From contig CAZFST010000028.1 in the NCBI GenBank assembly GCA_964522015.1, forward strand, positions 1 through 62,960: 62,960 nucleotides of DNA, written 5' to 3'. The translations under genes were made by a program, and so were the position numbers. Shown in pieces: positions 54,019 to 62,871 of the stretch (position 1 is the first letter of the stretch; every line of letters starts with the position of its first letter). This stretch comes from QQWI01 sp964522015 (GTDB lineage Bacteria; Bacillota; Clostridia; Peptostreptococcales; Acidaminobacteraceae). A model generated the notes under the pieces. The model worked only from the letters and a program-made list of their open reading frames with translations, was not told the origin of the DNA and did no database searches.

Positions 54019-55860
54019 ATGAAGAAAGCTTTAGTGATAGCTTTAGTAGGGGCTTTGTTATGTTCCGGATTATCATTACAACCGCAAGCAGCGGATGATC
54101 AAGTCACTTCCATCGGTGGGCCAGAATATTCAAAGTTAGACAAAGATTTAATTGATGAATTAAAAGAAAAAGGAGTCAAAATTCTTCCTGAAAAAAATGC
54201 TTTTATGAATGGTAAGGCTCATTTTAAGCCCGTCTCTGGACTTACCAGTCTCAATCCTCTTGATATGACTGGTAAAAACAATAAGGGCATCGCTATCTTA
54301 GTGGATTTTCCAACAGGCAGTAACAGCGCCTCTGCAGTGCCAGGTGTGAATTACCCACCTGTTCCACAGCAATATTTTAAAGACTTACTAAATGGTGATC
54401 AATACAATCCTTATACACTACCTACGTTCCAATGGATTACAGAGGGAATGGCTTTAGATAATATCCCCCTGACACAAACCATGAAAAATTATTATAAAGA
54501 AGTCAGCTACGACCAATACGGCATAGACGTGGAAGTAATCGATTGGGTTACATTACCAAATAGCTATGATTACTACATGGGACAAGAAGGCTACGCAGTC
54601 AGTAATGAAAATGGGGATGCCATGATGTGGGAACTAATTCGCGATGCAATTGCTGAAGCTGATCCCCATGTCGACTTTAGTCAATTTGCAAAGAATGCAG
54701 CTTCTGGTGAATTTTGGCTTCAACAAGAAAAGGATAAGATTTTAAAAGGCACCGACACTGATGGCACTAGCTATCAGCACGGCAATGATGTGATTACCCA
54801 ATATGTACCTAATATTTTTATCATTCATCGTGGAACTGGTGCAGAATTTAGTACGGATCCAAACGTTATTTGGTCTCACAAATGGGATATTGCATCTTCT
54901 CAGTATTGGAGTCAGTACTACAAAACAGGGAAAGAGTATACAGATACAGAATACGCAAACACTGTAAACTATGTTGTAGCTGATGGTGTTGTGGTTAATA
55001 CTTACAATATCGTGCCAGAAGTTGGGCAAGATATTTCTGGCTATTTAAAAATTGCCTATCCTGAAAATTTCCCTCCAGAATACACAGGTAGAAAACCCTC
55101 CCCTGCCTACCCTGGTGTTTATGCCCATGAATTTGGCCATGTCCTTGGTTTGCCAGATCAATATGACTACGGATACGATTCTGAAGGCACTGGTATTTTC
55201 ACATTGATGGCAGGGGGATCATATGGTCGATCCGTCAACAATACTGATAACAAACGCTGGTTTACTGGCAACTCCCCAGTGCATATGGACGCATGGTCTA
55301 AGTATTATCTGGGTTTTGTAAAACCAACTGTGATTACTAAAAATACAAGTATTACATTAAATCCTGTGACAAATACACCCGATATCTATAAAGTAGTGGT
55401 ACCAGGATCGAATGGTCGCGAGTATTTCTTATTGGAAAACAGACAACAAGAAGGATTTGATAAAGGGCTCCTCATTAATGGTGACCTCCATGGTTTAGTC
55501 GTATATCATGTGGTAGACGATCTCTTGTTGCAAAATTTCAACCGTCCTAATGAAGCCGCGAATCCAACACCAAATCACAGAACCAACAAGTATCAGGACA
55601 AAGAAACAGGCGCTTCTCATTATGCTATTTCAGTGCTTCAAGCCGATGGCTTATATAACTTAGAAACAGGTGTGAACGATGGTGATGCTAGTGATACTTT
55701 CCCTGGTGCAAACGGTGTCAAAAATCTTCTAAGCAATGGTAAGCAGGTAAATACCAATTCACTTAAAATGTGGCAATCAGGTACAAATGATACTGGTATT
55801 AGCATTACCAATATCGTCGAAAAGGCAGGCGTCATTACTTGCGACATTATCTTCAAATAG
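54019..55860 (+). CDS. secreted M6-family metalloprotease
   Basis: 613 aa from ATG 54019 (AAAAGGAGG upstream). Signal peptide (ALVIALVGALLCSGLSLQPQAA). The zinc site HEFGHVLGLPDQYD begins at H370 (H370, H374 ligands; E371 catalytic; HExxHxxGxxD), as in the immune-inhibitor-A group. The pro-region contains GIAILVDFP and MKNYYKEVSYDQYG, and the region after the zinc site has GNSPVHMDAWSKYYLGF and EYFLLENRQ, typical of M6 proteases. Expected to be a calcium-dependent extracellular protease. Terminator follows at a distance of about 95 bp. Confidence 0.92.
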   Translation: MKKALVIALVGALLCSGLSLQPQAADDQVTSIGGPEYSKLDKDLIDELKEKGVKILPEKNAFMNGKAHFKPVSGLTSLNPLDMTGKNNKGIAILVDFPTGSNSASAVPGVNYPPVPQQYFKDLLNGDQYNPYTLPTFQWITEGMALDNIPLTQTMKNYYKEVSYDQYGIDVEVIDWVTLPNSYDYYMGQEGYAVSNENGDAMMWELIRDAIAEADPHVDFSQFAKNAASGEFWLQQEKDKILKGTDTDGTSYQHGNDVITQYVPNIFIIHRGTGAEFSTDPNVIWSHKWDIASSQYWSQYYKTGKEYTDTEYANTVNYVVADGVVVNTYNIVPEVGQDISGYLKIAYPENFPPEYTGRKPSPAYPGVYAHEFGHVLGLPDQYDYGYDSEGTGIFTLMAGGSYGRSVNNTDNKRWFTGNSPVHMDAWSKYYLGFVKPTVITKNTSITLNPVTNTPDIYKVVVPGSNGREYFLLENRQQEGFDKGLLINGDLHGLVVYHVVDDLLLQNFNRPNEAANPTPNHRTNKYQDKETGASHYAISVLQADGLYNLETGVNDGDASDTFPGANGVKNLLSNGKQVNTNSLKMWQSGTNDTGISITNIVEKAGVITCDIIFK

Positions 55861-55953
55861 CCACTATATTATTATTGAAAAGCTAACGGCGATAGACTGA
55901 TAAACAGACGACTTAGAGTAGACAATTCGTCAAATTTACCAATGCACACCCCC

Positions 55954-55983
55954 AAAGCCAGATGCTCTTAGCATCTGGCTTTA
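55954..55983 (+). terminator. terminator of the M6 protease gene
   Basis: AAAGCCAGATGC, 5-nt loop, GCATCTGGCTTT: 12-bp stem with a weak T-run. The stem arms match those at 31281-31310. Confidence 0.75.
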
Positions 55984-56026
55984 CTTATCAGTATAGCTTG
56001 AAAGTCATACCAGTCTTAAATAGTAA

Positions 56027-56072
56027 AATCATTTAGGCATTGCAAATATAATCATTTAGGCATTACAAATAT
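56027..56072. repeat. two tandem 23-bp direct repeats upstream of arginase
   Basis: AATCATTTAGGCATTRCAAATAT occurs twice in direct tandem, one difference (G to A). It sits 60-130 bp upstream of the arginase start, next to a -10 like TATAAT (56099-56104). No other feature is seen in the 297-bp gap between the protease and arginase genes except the terminator. Confidence 0.85.
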
Positions 56073-56157
56073 TATGTTTCATTTATGGGGTTAGTATATT
56101 ATAATGATAATCTAAACTCGCAAGCGTTTCCGACTTTATTTTATTAAGGAGATTTTC

Positions 56158-57066
56158 ATGAACCCTTCAATCAACAACAAAGTATCCCTTATTGGGGTAG
56201 CCATGGACTTAGGCGCTGGCACACCCGGTGTTAGCCTTGGACCTGAAGCCATTCGCTATGCTGGTATTGAAGAGAGACTCGTCAATATTGGCTATGAATA
56301 TGAGGACTTAGGGGATATTCGGGCTAACAGACCCAAAATTGCCACTTCGGAGGGGACAAACCTTAAAAACCTTGATGAAGTTGCTCGTATTAATACAATT
56401 CTCTGTGAACAAGTGGCCAATGTTATGACAACAGGCCGTTTTCCCATTGTATTAGGTGGTGATCATAGTATTGCCATCGGAACCATTTCAGGGGTCATGC
56501 AACATAAAAAGAATTTAGGCGTCATTTGGTTTGATGCCCATGGTGACATCAATACAGATCTTACTTCACCATCCGGCAATATCCATGGGATGCCAGTATC
56601 GGTGCTTCTCGGTATAGGACATCCAAAATTGACAGCCATCGGTGGCGATGTGAAGCTGGAGGCGAAGAACATCGTCTTCATTGGTACTAGAGACTTAGAT
56701 GCCGGAGAGCGTAAACTTTTAAAAGAATTGGGGATCACAGTTTTCACTATGCACGAGATTGATCGCTATGGTATGCCCTATGTGATTGAAAAAGCCATTG
56801 AAGTGACATCAAACGGGACCGATGGTATCCATGTCAGCTTTGATGTAGACTGTATGGACCCAGTCCATGCCATTGGCACTGGTACCCGCGTCGCCGGCGG
56901 CATGACTTATCGCGAAAGTCACTTCTGTCTAGAAATGATTGCCCAGACCAATAAGGTTGTCAGTGCAGAATTTGTGGAAGTCAACCCTTTGATAGACATG
57001 AAAAATCAGACTGCAAAAGATACAGTAGCACTGATCGGCTCTTTGATGGGCGAGTGGTTAATCTAA
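56158..57066 (+). CDS. rocF: arginase
   Basis: 302 aa. Manganese site motifs GGDHS, DAHGDIN and SFDVDCMDP are all present, together with SGNIHGMPVS (guanidino substrate binding) and the C-terminal EVNPLID. N-terminal IGVAMDLGAGTPGVSLGPEAIR is typical of RocF arginases rather than agmatinases. Hydrolyses arginine to ornithine and urea. AAGGAG precedes ATG 56158. Its closeness to a ykkC riboswitch (4 kb away) is probably coincidental, but guanidino metabolism fits. Confidence 0.92.
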   Translation: MNPSINNKVSLIGVAMDLGAGTPGVSLGPEAIRYAGIEERLVNIGYEYEDLGDIRANRPKIATSEGTNLKNLDEVARINTILCEQVANVMTTGRFPIVLGGDHSIAIGTISGVMQHKKNLGVIWFDAHGDINTDLTSPSGNIHGMPVSVLLGIGHPKLTAIGGDVKLEAKNIVFIGTRDLDAGERKLLKELGITVFTMHEIDRYGMPYVIEKAIEVTSNGTDGIHVSFDVDCMDPVHAIGTGTRVAGGMTYRESHFCLEMIAQTNKVVSAEFVEVNPLIDMKNQTAKDTVALIGSLMGEWLI

Positions 57067-57100
57067 AAGAAGCCTATGAGTCTAAACTCATAGGCTTCTT
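57067..57100. terminator. bidirectional terminator after arginase
   Basis: AAGAAGCCTATGAGT, loop CTAA, ACTCATAGGCTTCTT: perfect 15-bp stem with T- or A-rich flanks on both sides; between convergent genes. Confidence 0.93.
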
Positions 57101-57107
57101 CTTTTCT

Positions 57108-58082
57108 TTAAATCATTAAGTTTTCAATAAATCGACCTACTGCCAACCAAGCCTCTTTAGATTCAGGAATCATATGCCCTGCCATTTGAAAGTCATGAAA
57201 CATCCCCTCATAAATTTGAAGGTCTACCGTGACGCCAGAATCAGTCGCCTTTTGGGCAACATTGATGGCATCACTCAGTAACATTTCGTAACTTCCTGCT
57301 TGAATTAGCATGGGTGGAAAACCCTCAAAGTTACCAAACAAAGGAGAAACGTAGGGTTTATCTTCACTTTCGTCCCCTACATAGTCACGATTAAAAAGAA
57401 CAGAGTCTGTTGTATTCCCAAACAGTGGATCCTTCTCAAAATTGAACTGGTAGGACTCGCCACTGGCAGTCATATCCGTCCACGGTGACATGGCAATAAT
57501 GGCCCTTGGTAGTTTTCTGCCATGGGTTTTGAGATATAGACAAAGGGCCATGGCAAGACCCCCACCAGCAGAATCACCTGCTATCACAATTTGATTTTCC
57601 GTATATCCCTGGGCCATTAGCCAATTGAATGATGCCAAGGCATCTTTAAGGGCTGCTGGATATGGGTGTTTGGGTGCCACCCGGTAGTCCGGTGTCAAAA
57701 CCGCTGCGGCACTGGCAAATTCAATGTAAAACTTGGCCATATTCCGATGGACATTTCTGAGTCTACCGATATACCCGCCCCCATGTAACTGAAGCACAAT
57801 AAGGGGTTGTTCGACTTTTGTAGTCAAATCAACTGCCACCCCTAAGTCCCTTTGAGTTGCTTGTTCAGCATCTATTGGTTGCTGTCTTAACATCTCCATG
57901 ACAAATACGTCGCCCTTAATGACTTCAAGATGATAGCCCTTTGGACACTTCCAAGGGGGTTCAATAAGTTTAGTGAGATGTTCCCCTCTACGAATCTTTT
58001 GACCAATTAACTTGCTGGATGTCACCCTTGCAATTAATTTAAGGGCCAGCCTTGCTCTAATACTGGGCAGCTGTTTTTCCAT
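57108..58082 (-). CDS. alpha/beta hydrolase, hormone-sensitive-lipase type
   Basis: 324 aa. Oxyanion-hole motif HGGG (VLQLHGGGYIGRL), nucleophile GDSAGGG, later Asp in the DAINVA segment and catalytic His in GMFHDFQ. These are esterase signatures of the HSL family. GAGGTGAAAAG precedes ATG 58082. Third gene of an operon with the zinc-ribbon membrane protein (4-bp gap) and acyltransferase, so it may hydrolyse the acyl product or a precursor. Confidence 0.9.
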   Translation of the reverse strand: MEKQLPSIRARLALKLIARVTSSKLIGQKIRRGEHLTKLIEPPWKCPKGYHLEVIKGDVFVMEMLRQQPIDAEQATQRDLGVAVDLTTKVEQPLIVLQLHGGGYIGRLRNVHRNMAKFYIEFASAAAVLTPDYRVAPKHPYPAALKDALASFNWLMAQGYTENQIVIAGDSAGGGLAMALCLYLKTHGRKLPRAIIAMSPWTDMTASGESYQFNFEKDPLFGNTTDSVLFNRDYVGDESEDKPYVSPLFGNFEGFPPMLIQAGSYEMLLSDAINVAQKATDSGVTVDLQIYEGMFHDFQMAGHMIPESKEAWLAVGRFIENLMI

Positions 58083-58086
58083 CTTT

Positions 58087-58752
58087 TCACCTCACGTGGA
58101 ATCTACGTTTGAGTTCAGTTGACGCCCGTCCGCCACCAATAATCACAGTTCCAAGGAATAAAAATACAGAAAAAGCACTGGCCACTAAACTTAAAGTCAT
58201 GTTGGTCATGAGCCCCATCCCCACCAAGATAAAAGGTATGCCACTGGTGATGATGGCTAGCAGTTCGATCATCATGTAAGACTGCCAGTTTCTCGCATTA
58301 AACACCATTGCAATGACAACGGCGGTATTGAGTAAAATAATGGTACCTGGCAAGAAATAGTTCAGTGACCACCCAGAAAAACCAGTTAATAAATCAATTA
58401 AAATGATGCTTAGAATAGCGGTCACAATCAAGATAATGGTTTTCGATTTATATTCGTTCTCTTCCTTCAGTGCAAGACTAATGACGATAAATAAGTAAAA
58501 AAGTACAACCCCCGTAATTACGGACCAATGGGACCCTTGAAATGAATGATAGTTAAAATAAAGCAGCAAAGTCTCCACTACGATTGCTAGAAAAGCGTAA
58601 ATTCTAAGAAGAAAATTGAATTTCTTCTCGATAATTTTGATGTTGGGGTACATATTTTCCACATCTTCGGTTCTTTCTAGAACGCTTTTACAAAGTGGGC
58701 ACAGGGTGACGTTATCTTTGATGTTAACTTTACATTGCTTGCATCTACTCAT
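58087..58752 (-). CDS. zinc-ribbon multi-span membrane protein (DUF6320-like)
   Basis: 221 aa from ATG 58752, whose start overlaps the end of the acyltransferase gene. Residues 1-23 hold a zinc ribbon (MSRCKQCKVNIKDN, TLCPLCKSV); then about six or seven helices spaced through the rest. Resembles the DUF6320 family, unknown function. Located between the acyltransferase and hydrolase genes. Confidence 0.78.
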   Translation of the reverse strand: MSRCKQCKVNIKDNVTLCPLCKSVLERTEDVENMYPNIKIIEKKFNFLLRIYAFLAIVVETLLLYFNYHSFQGSHWSVITGVVLFYLFIVISLALKEENEYKSKTIILIVTAILSIILIDLLTGFSGWSLNYFLPGTIILLNTAVVIAMVFNARNWQSYMMIELLAIITSGIPFILVGMGLMTNMTLSLVASAFSVFLFLGTVIIGGGRASTELKRRFHVR

Positions 58753-60073
58753 TATAGGCACCATTGCTTTCTATTGTGATATCGATTCCCTCTTCGGCTA
58801 ATTTTCTAAAAAATAGTCTTTGGATGACGGGGTCGGCTAAATAGGAACTAAATGTAAATACCAAGGTGTCTTGGTAGGAACAAATAAGCCCCTTTAGGTT
58901 TTGGCCTTTTGACATGGCAACAATGGCGTTGAATTTATCTACATAAGGGGCATACTCTTCTTTTAAAGATATGTTGCCAATATTAGAAACTGTTGACGTA
59001 TTGGCTAGGGCCGCCATGCGATAAATGTAATAGATGGCAAGCTTTTTGAGCTCTAGGGGAACCGCTCGCACCAGGAGATTTTTTTCGTTGGAAACATTGT
59101 AGGACAAAATCTTTTCTAAGTTATCTTTGGTAATTTGCCCCCGAAGACTATCTTTGATGATGGTTAGTATTTCTTCAAAAGCATGGGTTTCAGTCTCTGC
59201 TTTAAATTCTGCCGAGACCATGACAAAGAAGTTTTTTGTGGTAATGGAATCAAAATAACCCCTGAGGTTAACGGGGACAGCGATGCGGATGGGTTTCTCC
59301 TCTTTGATCCCCTTGAGAAGATTTTTATAAATGCTCCATGCAAACACAGCCACCAGATACTCGTTGATACTGACGTCGTACTTGCGGCAAACCGTTTTGA
59401 GCTGGGCTGTTTTCATGTAGCCGTGCATAATGGCAAATTCACCTTTTTTGAGCTTAGGGCCTTTGATCATGTAAGCTTGTTCAGAGCGGTAGCTTTTCAC
59501 GGCCATTTTCTTGAAGTTACTTAAAAAACTATCTTCCCTGTTCATTGAGGTATCGCTACTGAGGCCATCTCCTAATTGCTTGCGAAGCTCAGGATGGGCC
59601 AGGCGAAGGTATTGGTAAGTGAGCTCTTTTAAAAAGTTCATGCCCCCCATGCCATCTGTTAAGACATGAAAGACTTCTAGGTTAATTTTTCTTTTATAGT
59701 AGCTGACCCTAAAAAGATAGCTTTTATTCTTGCTTTGCACGATAAAACGACAGGGATAGGTGGCTTCCTCTTTCACACGGGGGGCCATTTTACCATTTTT
59801 CTCGAAATAGTACCAGAAGATACCTTGACGCAGTCTCACATTGAAGCCGTTGAACTGGGGCAGAATCATATCCAAGGCCATTTGAAGTTTTTCAGGTTCG
59901 ATGTCCTCTTTTAAAAAGACGCTCAGGCGGTAGACGTTTGACATTTTTTCACCTGCAATCACAGGGAAAATATGCGCTGTATTGTCTAGCTTGTCCCACC
60001 AAAGCTCAGCATTATTGTAGAATGCTTCTTTTTTCTCTTGCTTGAGGGCTTTTTTATTTGCATTTTTAGGCAT
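58745..60073 (-). CDS. condensation-domain-like acyltransferase
   Basis: 442 aa. The catalytic motif HVLTDG (HxxxDG) in FHVLTDGMGGMNFL, and SISxxNYLVAV-like NEYLVAVFAWSIYKNL with the later VSNIGN (DFG-like position), fit the alcohol acetyltransferase / PapA-type / NRPS condensation superfamily. Single-domain, so it acts as a free acyltransferase, not as part of a synthetase. Predicted to acylate an alcohol, amine or lipid head group. First gene of a three-gene operon. Divergent from the RmlD-like gene. Confidence 0.78.
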   Translation of the reverse strand: MPKNANKKALKQEKKEAFYNNAELWWDKLDNTAHIFPVIAGEKMSNVYRLSVFLKEDIEPEKLQMALDMILPQFNGFNVRLRQGIFWYYFEKNGKMAPRVKEEATYPCRFIVQSKNKSYLFRVSYYKRKINLEVFHVLTDGMGGMNFLKELTYQYLRLAHPELRKQLGDGLSSDTSMNREDSFLSNFKKMAVKSYRSEQAYMIKGPKLKKGEFAIMHGYMKTAQLKTVCRKYDVSINEYLVAVFAWSIYKNLLKGIKEEKPIRIAVPVNLRGYFDSITTKNFFVMVSAEFKAETETHAFEEILTIIKDSLRGQITKDNLEKILSYNVSNEKNLLVRAVPLELKKLAIYYIYRMAALANTSTVSNIGNISLKEEYAPYVDKFNAIVAMSKGQNLKGLICSYQDTLVFTFSSYLADPVIQRLFFRKLAEEGIDITIESNGAYNE

Positions 60074-60210
60074 TAGTATCAGTTCCGATCATCAGTATGT
60101 ATTGCAATTGGTTGCATTAGAGTACATTAATTTGCAAGATTATTCACAGGCTTAACCTCTTTATTATACTACTTTTCAGTGGTAATGGTATAGTAAAAGC
60201 AAGACCTAAT

Positions 60211-60257
60211 TGACAACAAAAAATCCCCGTGAAAAAGCACCGGGATAGCAAATTGTC
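60211..60257 (+). promoter_or_regulatory. interrupted stem-loop in the leader of the RmlD-like gene
   Basis: GACAA and TTGTC form the outer arms and ATCCCCGTG/CACCGGGAT the inner arms (one mismatch), with a AAAAAG loop and balanced internal loops of about 6 nt. It starts about 15 bp after a TATAGT -10 element (60188-60193) and ends before the ribosome binding site. No T-run, so not a terminator. Confidence 0.5.
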
Positions 60258-60282
60258 TATTCTAACAAAACGGAGGGGAATA

Positions 60283-61089
60283 GTGGAGAGAATTTTAATA
60301 CTAGGAGCCAGTGGCCTAATTGGAAGAGCCATTTCAAGAGAATTAGAAAAAGCATATGAGATTTACGGAACTTATGGTAACAATCCTCTTGATTTAGTAA
60401 ATGCAATTTACTTTGATATGAGTTTGGGCTCAGATATTTCAGAGGTCCTTCATCAAGTTAAGCCCACAAAAGTGGTGTATTGTCTTAGGGGGGATTTTGG
60501 CGCACAATTAGAGCTGCTAAATCGATTGGTTGACTATTTATTGCCAATCCAGGGCAGACTCTATTTTTGCTCGACTGCAAATGTTTTTGATGGTGATGCT
60601 ACAAAACCACACTATAAAAATGATGTACCCCTTGCCGACAGCGACTACGGTCAGTTTAAGATTGCTTGCGAAGAATTATTAATCAATCATTTAAACGACA
60701 AGGGTGTTATTTTAAGACTGCCAATGGTTTGGGGTAAAGATTCAGCCCGATTGAAAGGTCTGATAGACGTATTAGACAATAAGGGGAAAGTTGATGTTTA
60801 TACAAATCTTTATATCAATAATCACTCTGATGTCATGTTAGCAAAACAAATAGGGTATATCATTAAACATGATTTGAAAGGAATCTATCATCTTGGCAGT
60901 AGTGAGGTGATTTCCCATTCGGAATTTGTTAAAACCTTGGTTAATCAATTAGGCTATTTAAACGCATCTTATAATGATGAGGCCCAGTCTGAAGAAAAAT
61001 CCTATCTTGCAGTGTTACCAACCCATGGGGATTTACCTGCTGACTATGAGGTTTCCAATAAATCAATTATTAGTCTCCTAACAAACTAA
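60283..61089 (+). CDS. NAD(P)-dependent sugar reductase, RmlD-like
   Basis: 268 aa from GTG 60283 (GGAGGGG upstream). Rossmann motif ILGASGLIGRAISREL; YCLRGDFGAQLELLNRL, CSTANVFDGDATKPH and SDYGQFKIACEELL (Tyr-x-x-x-Lys catalytic pair as in short-chain dehydrogenases). Closest to dTDP-4-dehydrorhamnose reductase type enzymes, but no other rhamnose genes are nearby, so the substrate is uncertain. Its 3' end overlaps the convergent EAL gene by 12 bp. Confidence 0.85.
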   Translation: MERILILGASGLIGRAISRELEKAYEIYGTYGNNPLDLVNAIYFDMSLGSDISEVLHQVKPTKVVYCLRGDFGAQLELLNRLVDYLLPIQGRLYFCSTANVFDGDATKPHYKNDVPLADSDYGQFKIACEELLINHLNDKGVILRLPMVWGKDSARLKGLIDVLDNKGKVDVYTNLYINNHSDVMLAKQIGYIIKHDLKGIYHLGSSEVISHSEFVKTLVNQLGYLNASYNDEAQSEEKSYLAVLPTHGDLPADYEVSNKSIISLLTN

Positions 61090-62871
61090 TTCTTGATTGT
61101 AGGTTTCCCCTACCTTCACCAGTTCATAGCAACTGCCTTTTCGCTTTTTGACGATTTTTTTAAGGTCCGCCATGAGCTTTCCTAATTTTTCAGTGGTTTG
61201 GGTTTGCTTTAAATCTCCGTAAGCCCCTGCAACAGATAGGCTGGTTAAATCATAGTGCATCATATTGCCATTTCGGTCTTCTGATGCCATAAAGCCACGC
61301 TTCACATCTTCCTCACTAAAAAAAGCCAAAACGCTTTGATCAAATGATCCCAGTATCTTCTTCAGTAATGTCTCGACCGCCTCTATTTCATTACACTCAA
61401 GGACTGAAACAAAGTCATCCCCACCCACATGACCCACAAAACTGCTAATGACGTTAAAACCCTTGATTTCTTCTTGTAGGATTTTTGAAGTCAATTGGAT
61501 AATCTTATCCCCATTATCAAAGCCATACAAATCGTTATAAGCTTTGAAGTTATCTAAGTCAAAGTATAGGATTACAAAGTCACCGTTATACACCAAAATG
61601 TCGTTCATAACCCGATTGATGATTTTATTTCCAGGTAATTTTGTTAAGGGATTTTGCTCCCTGGCGTAATTTCGCTCGTATTCAACCGAATATTTCAAGA
61701 GATTTTTAACACTTACCAACCCTAGGTACTGGGAGCCCTTTTGGACCACAATTGGATCATACATCTTAGTTCCCGTGCGGTTCATGGCAAGTTCTGCCAC
61801 TTTGTGAACAGGCACATAATAGTCCACAACCAAGGGCTCTGTATCCATCACAAGGGACACTTCCCGGTGGAAATAGACAGCGTGACCATAGGGCCCTGAA
61901 AACGCCAAGTTCATGGCATTTCGAGTCAAGAGTCCAACAACATAGCCGTTATCTGTAATACAAACCCCTTCAACCGGAACTTCTGTTAAATAATTAAAGA
62001 TTGTTTTACAAAGGGTTTCCGATTTGTAATCTGTGACTGTCTCTACAATGCTTCCAATATAATGGTATTCGGAATGATAGACATTATGGGACTCTGCAAT
62101 TTGATTGTATTTTAAGATTTCAGAAATACGATCCTGTGATAAAGAAAGCATTTGAGGGCAAGGCCGCTGTAAATAGTAGCCCTGTCCAGCATAAACACCT
62201 AGCCGTATCAATGCCTTCAGCTCTTCTTTGGTTTCAATACCTTCTGCAATCAGTTTAATATTCGTTTCTTGACTCAGCTGCACAAAGCTTTTTACAATAG
62301 CTTGCTTAAAATTATCAGTTTCTAAACCCCTAATGATATTCATATCCAGTTTCAAAAACTGAGGTCTGGTTTCAATAATGCGGTTCATGCCAGAATAGCC
62401 TTCCCCCACATCATCGATGGCAATCTTAAACCCCTGATCAACGTAATTTTTCAGGGATTTTAAGAATCCCTCGTAATCCTTGATGGCAGACCGCTCCGTT
62501 AACTCCATAATCACATTGCTAGGAGAAATACCATATTGGGCCAATACTTCTTTTGTCATTCCCTTTTGAAATTTCAAATCTGAAATGGCATAGGGATCAA
62601 TATTTATAAATAGTAGTTGTTCAGGACCCAAATCTCCAGCCCTTTCCACCGCCAACTTTCTCATCAAAAACTCAATTTCCCAAGACATGTGACACTGCTC
62701 TGAAAGGTCAATTAACACCGCTGGGGATTCCAATTCAGTATCTGCAGGACCTCTACTTAAAGCCTCATAACCAATAACAACACCACTATCAAGCCGTGCA
62801 ATGGGTTGATAAAAGGTCCTAATGGTCTGGTGCTCAATAATCTCTTTGATTGCCTCACAATAGTTGTCCAT
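61078..62871 (-). CDS. EAL-CBS-GGDEF cyclic-di-GMP protein
   Basis: 597 aa, no membrane segment. EAL domain (about 1-235) with the signature YEALSRG, the NIDP and MELTE catalytic segments, DDVGEGYSGM and AEGIE. Two CBS domains (about 265-400). GGDEF domain (about 410-590) with the motif HVGGDDF instead of GGDEF. EAL looks active as a c-di-GMP phosphodiesterase. The GGDDF cyclase may be active or may act as a GTP sensor. The CBS pair probably senses adenine nucleotides. Confidence 0.9.
   Translation of the reverse strand: MDNYCEAIKEIIEHQTIRTFYQPIARLDSGVVIGYEALSRGPADTELESPAVLIDLSEQCHMSWEIEFLMRKLAVERAGDLGPEQLLFINIDPYAISDLKFQKGMTKEVLAQYGISPSNVIMELTERSAIKDYEGFLKSLKNYVDQGFKIAIDDVGEGYSGMNRIIETRPQFLKLDMNIIRGLETDNFKQAIVKSFVQLSQETNIKLIAEGIETKEELKALIRLGVYAGQGYYLQRPCPQMLSLSQDRISEILKYNQIAESHNVYHSEYHYIGSIVETVTDYKSETLCKTIFNYLTEVPVEGVCITDNGYVVGLLTRNAMNLAFSGPYGHAVYFHREVSLVMDTEPLVVDYYVPVHKVAELAMNRTGTKMYDPIVVQKGSQYLGLVSVKNLLKYSVEYERNYAREQNPLTKLPGNKIINRVMNDILVYNGDFVILYFDLDNFKAYNDLYGFDNGDKIIQLTSKILQEEIKGFNVISSFVGHVGGDDFVSVLECNEIEAVETLLKKILGSFDQSVLAFFSEEDVKRGFMASEDRNGNMMHYDLTSLSVAGAYGDLKQTQTTEKLGKLMADLKKIVKKRKGSCYELVKVGETYNQELVC

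Noticed and set aside
55861..56157. A gene or riboswitch between the protease and arginase
   Set aside because: Only the terminator, a 23-bp duplication and a promoter-like -10 are seen; no conserved aptamer pattern.
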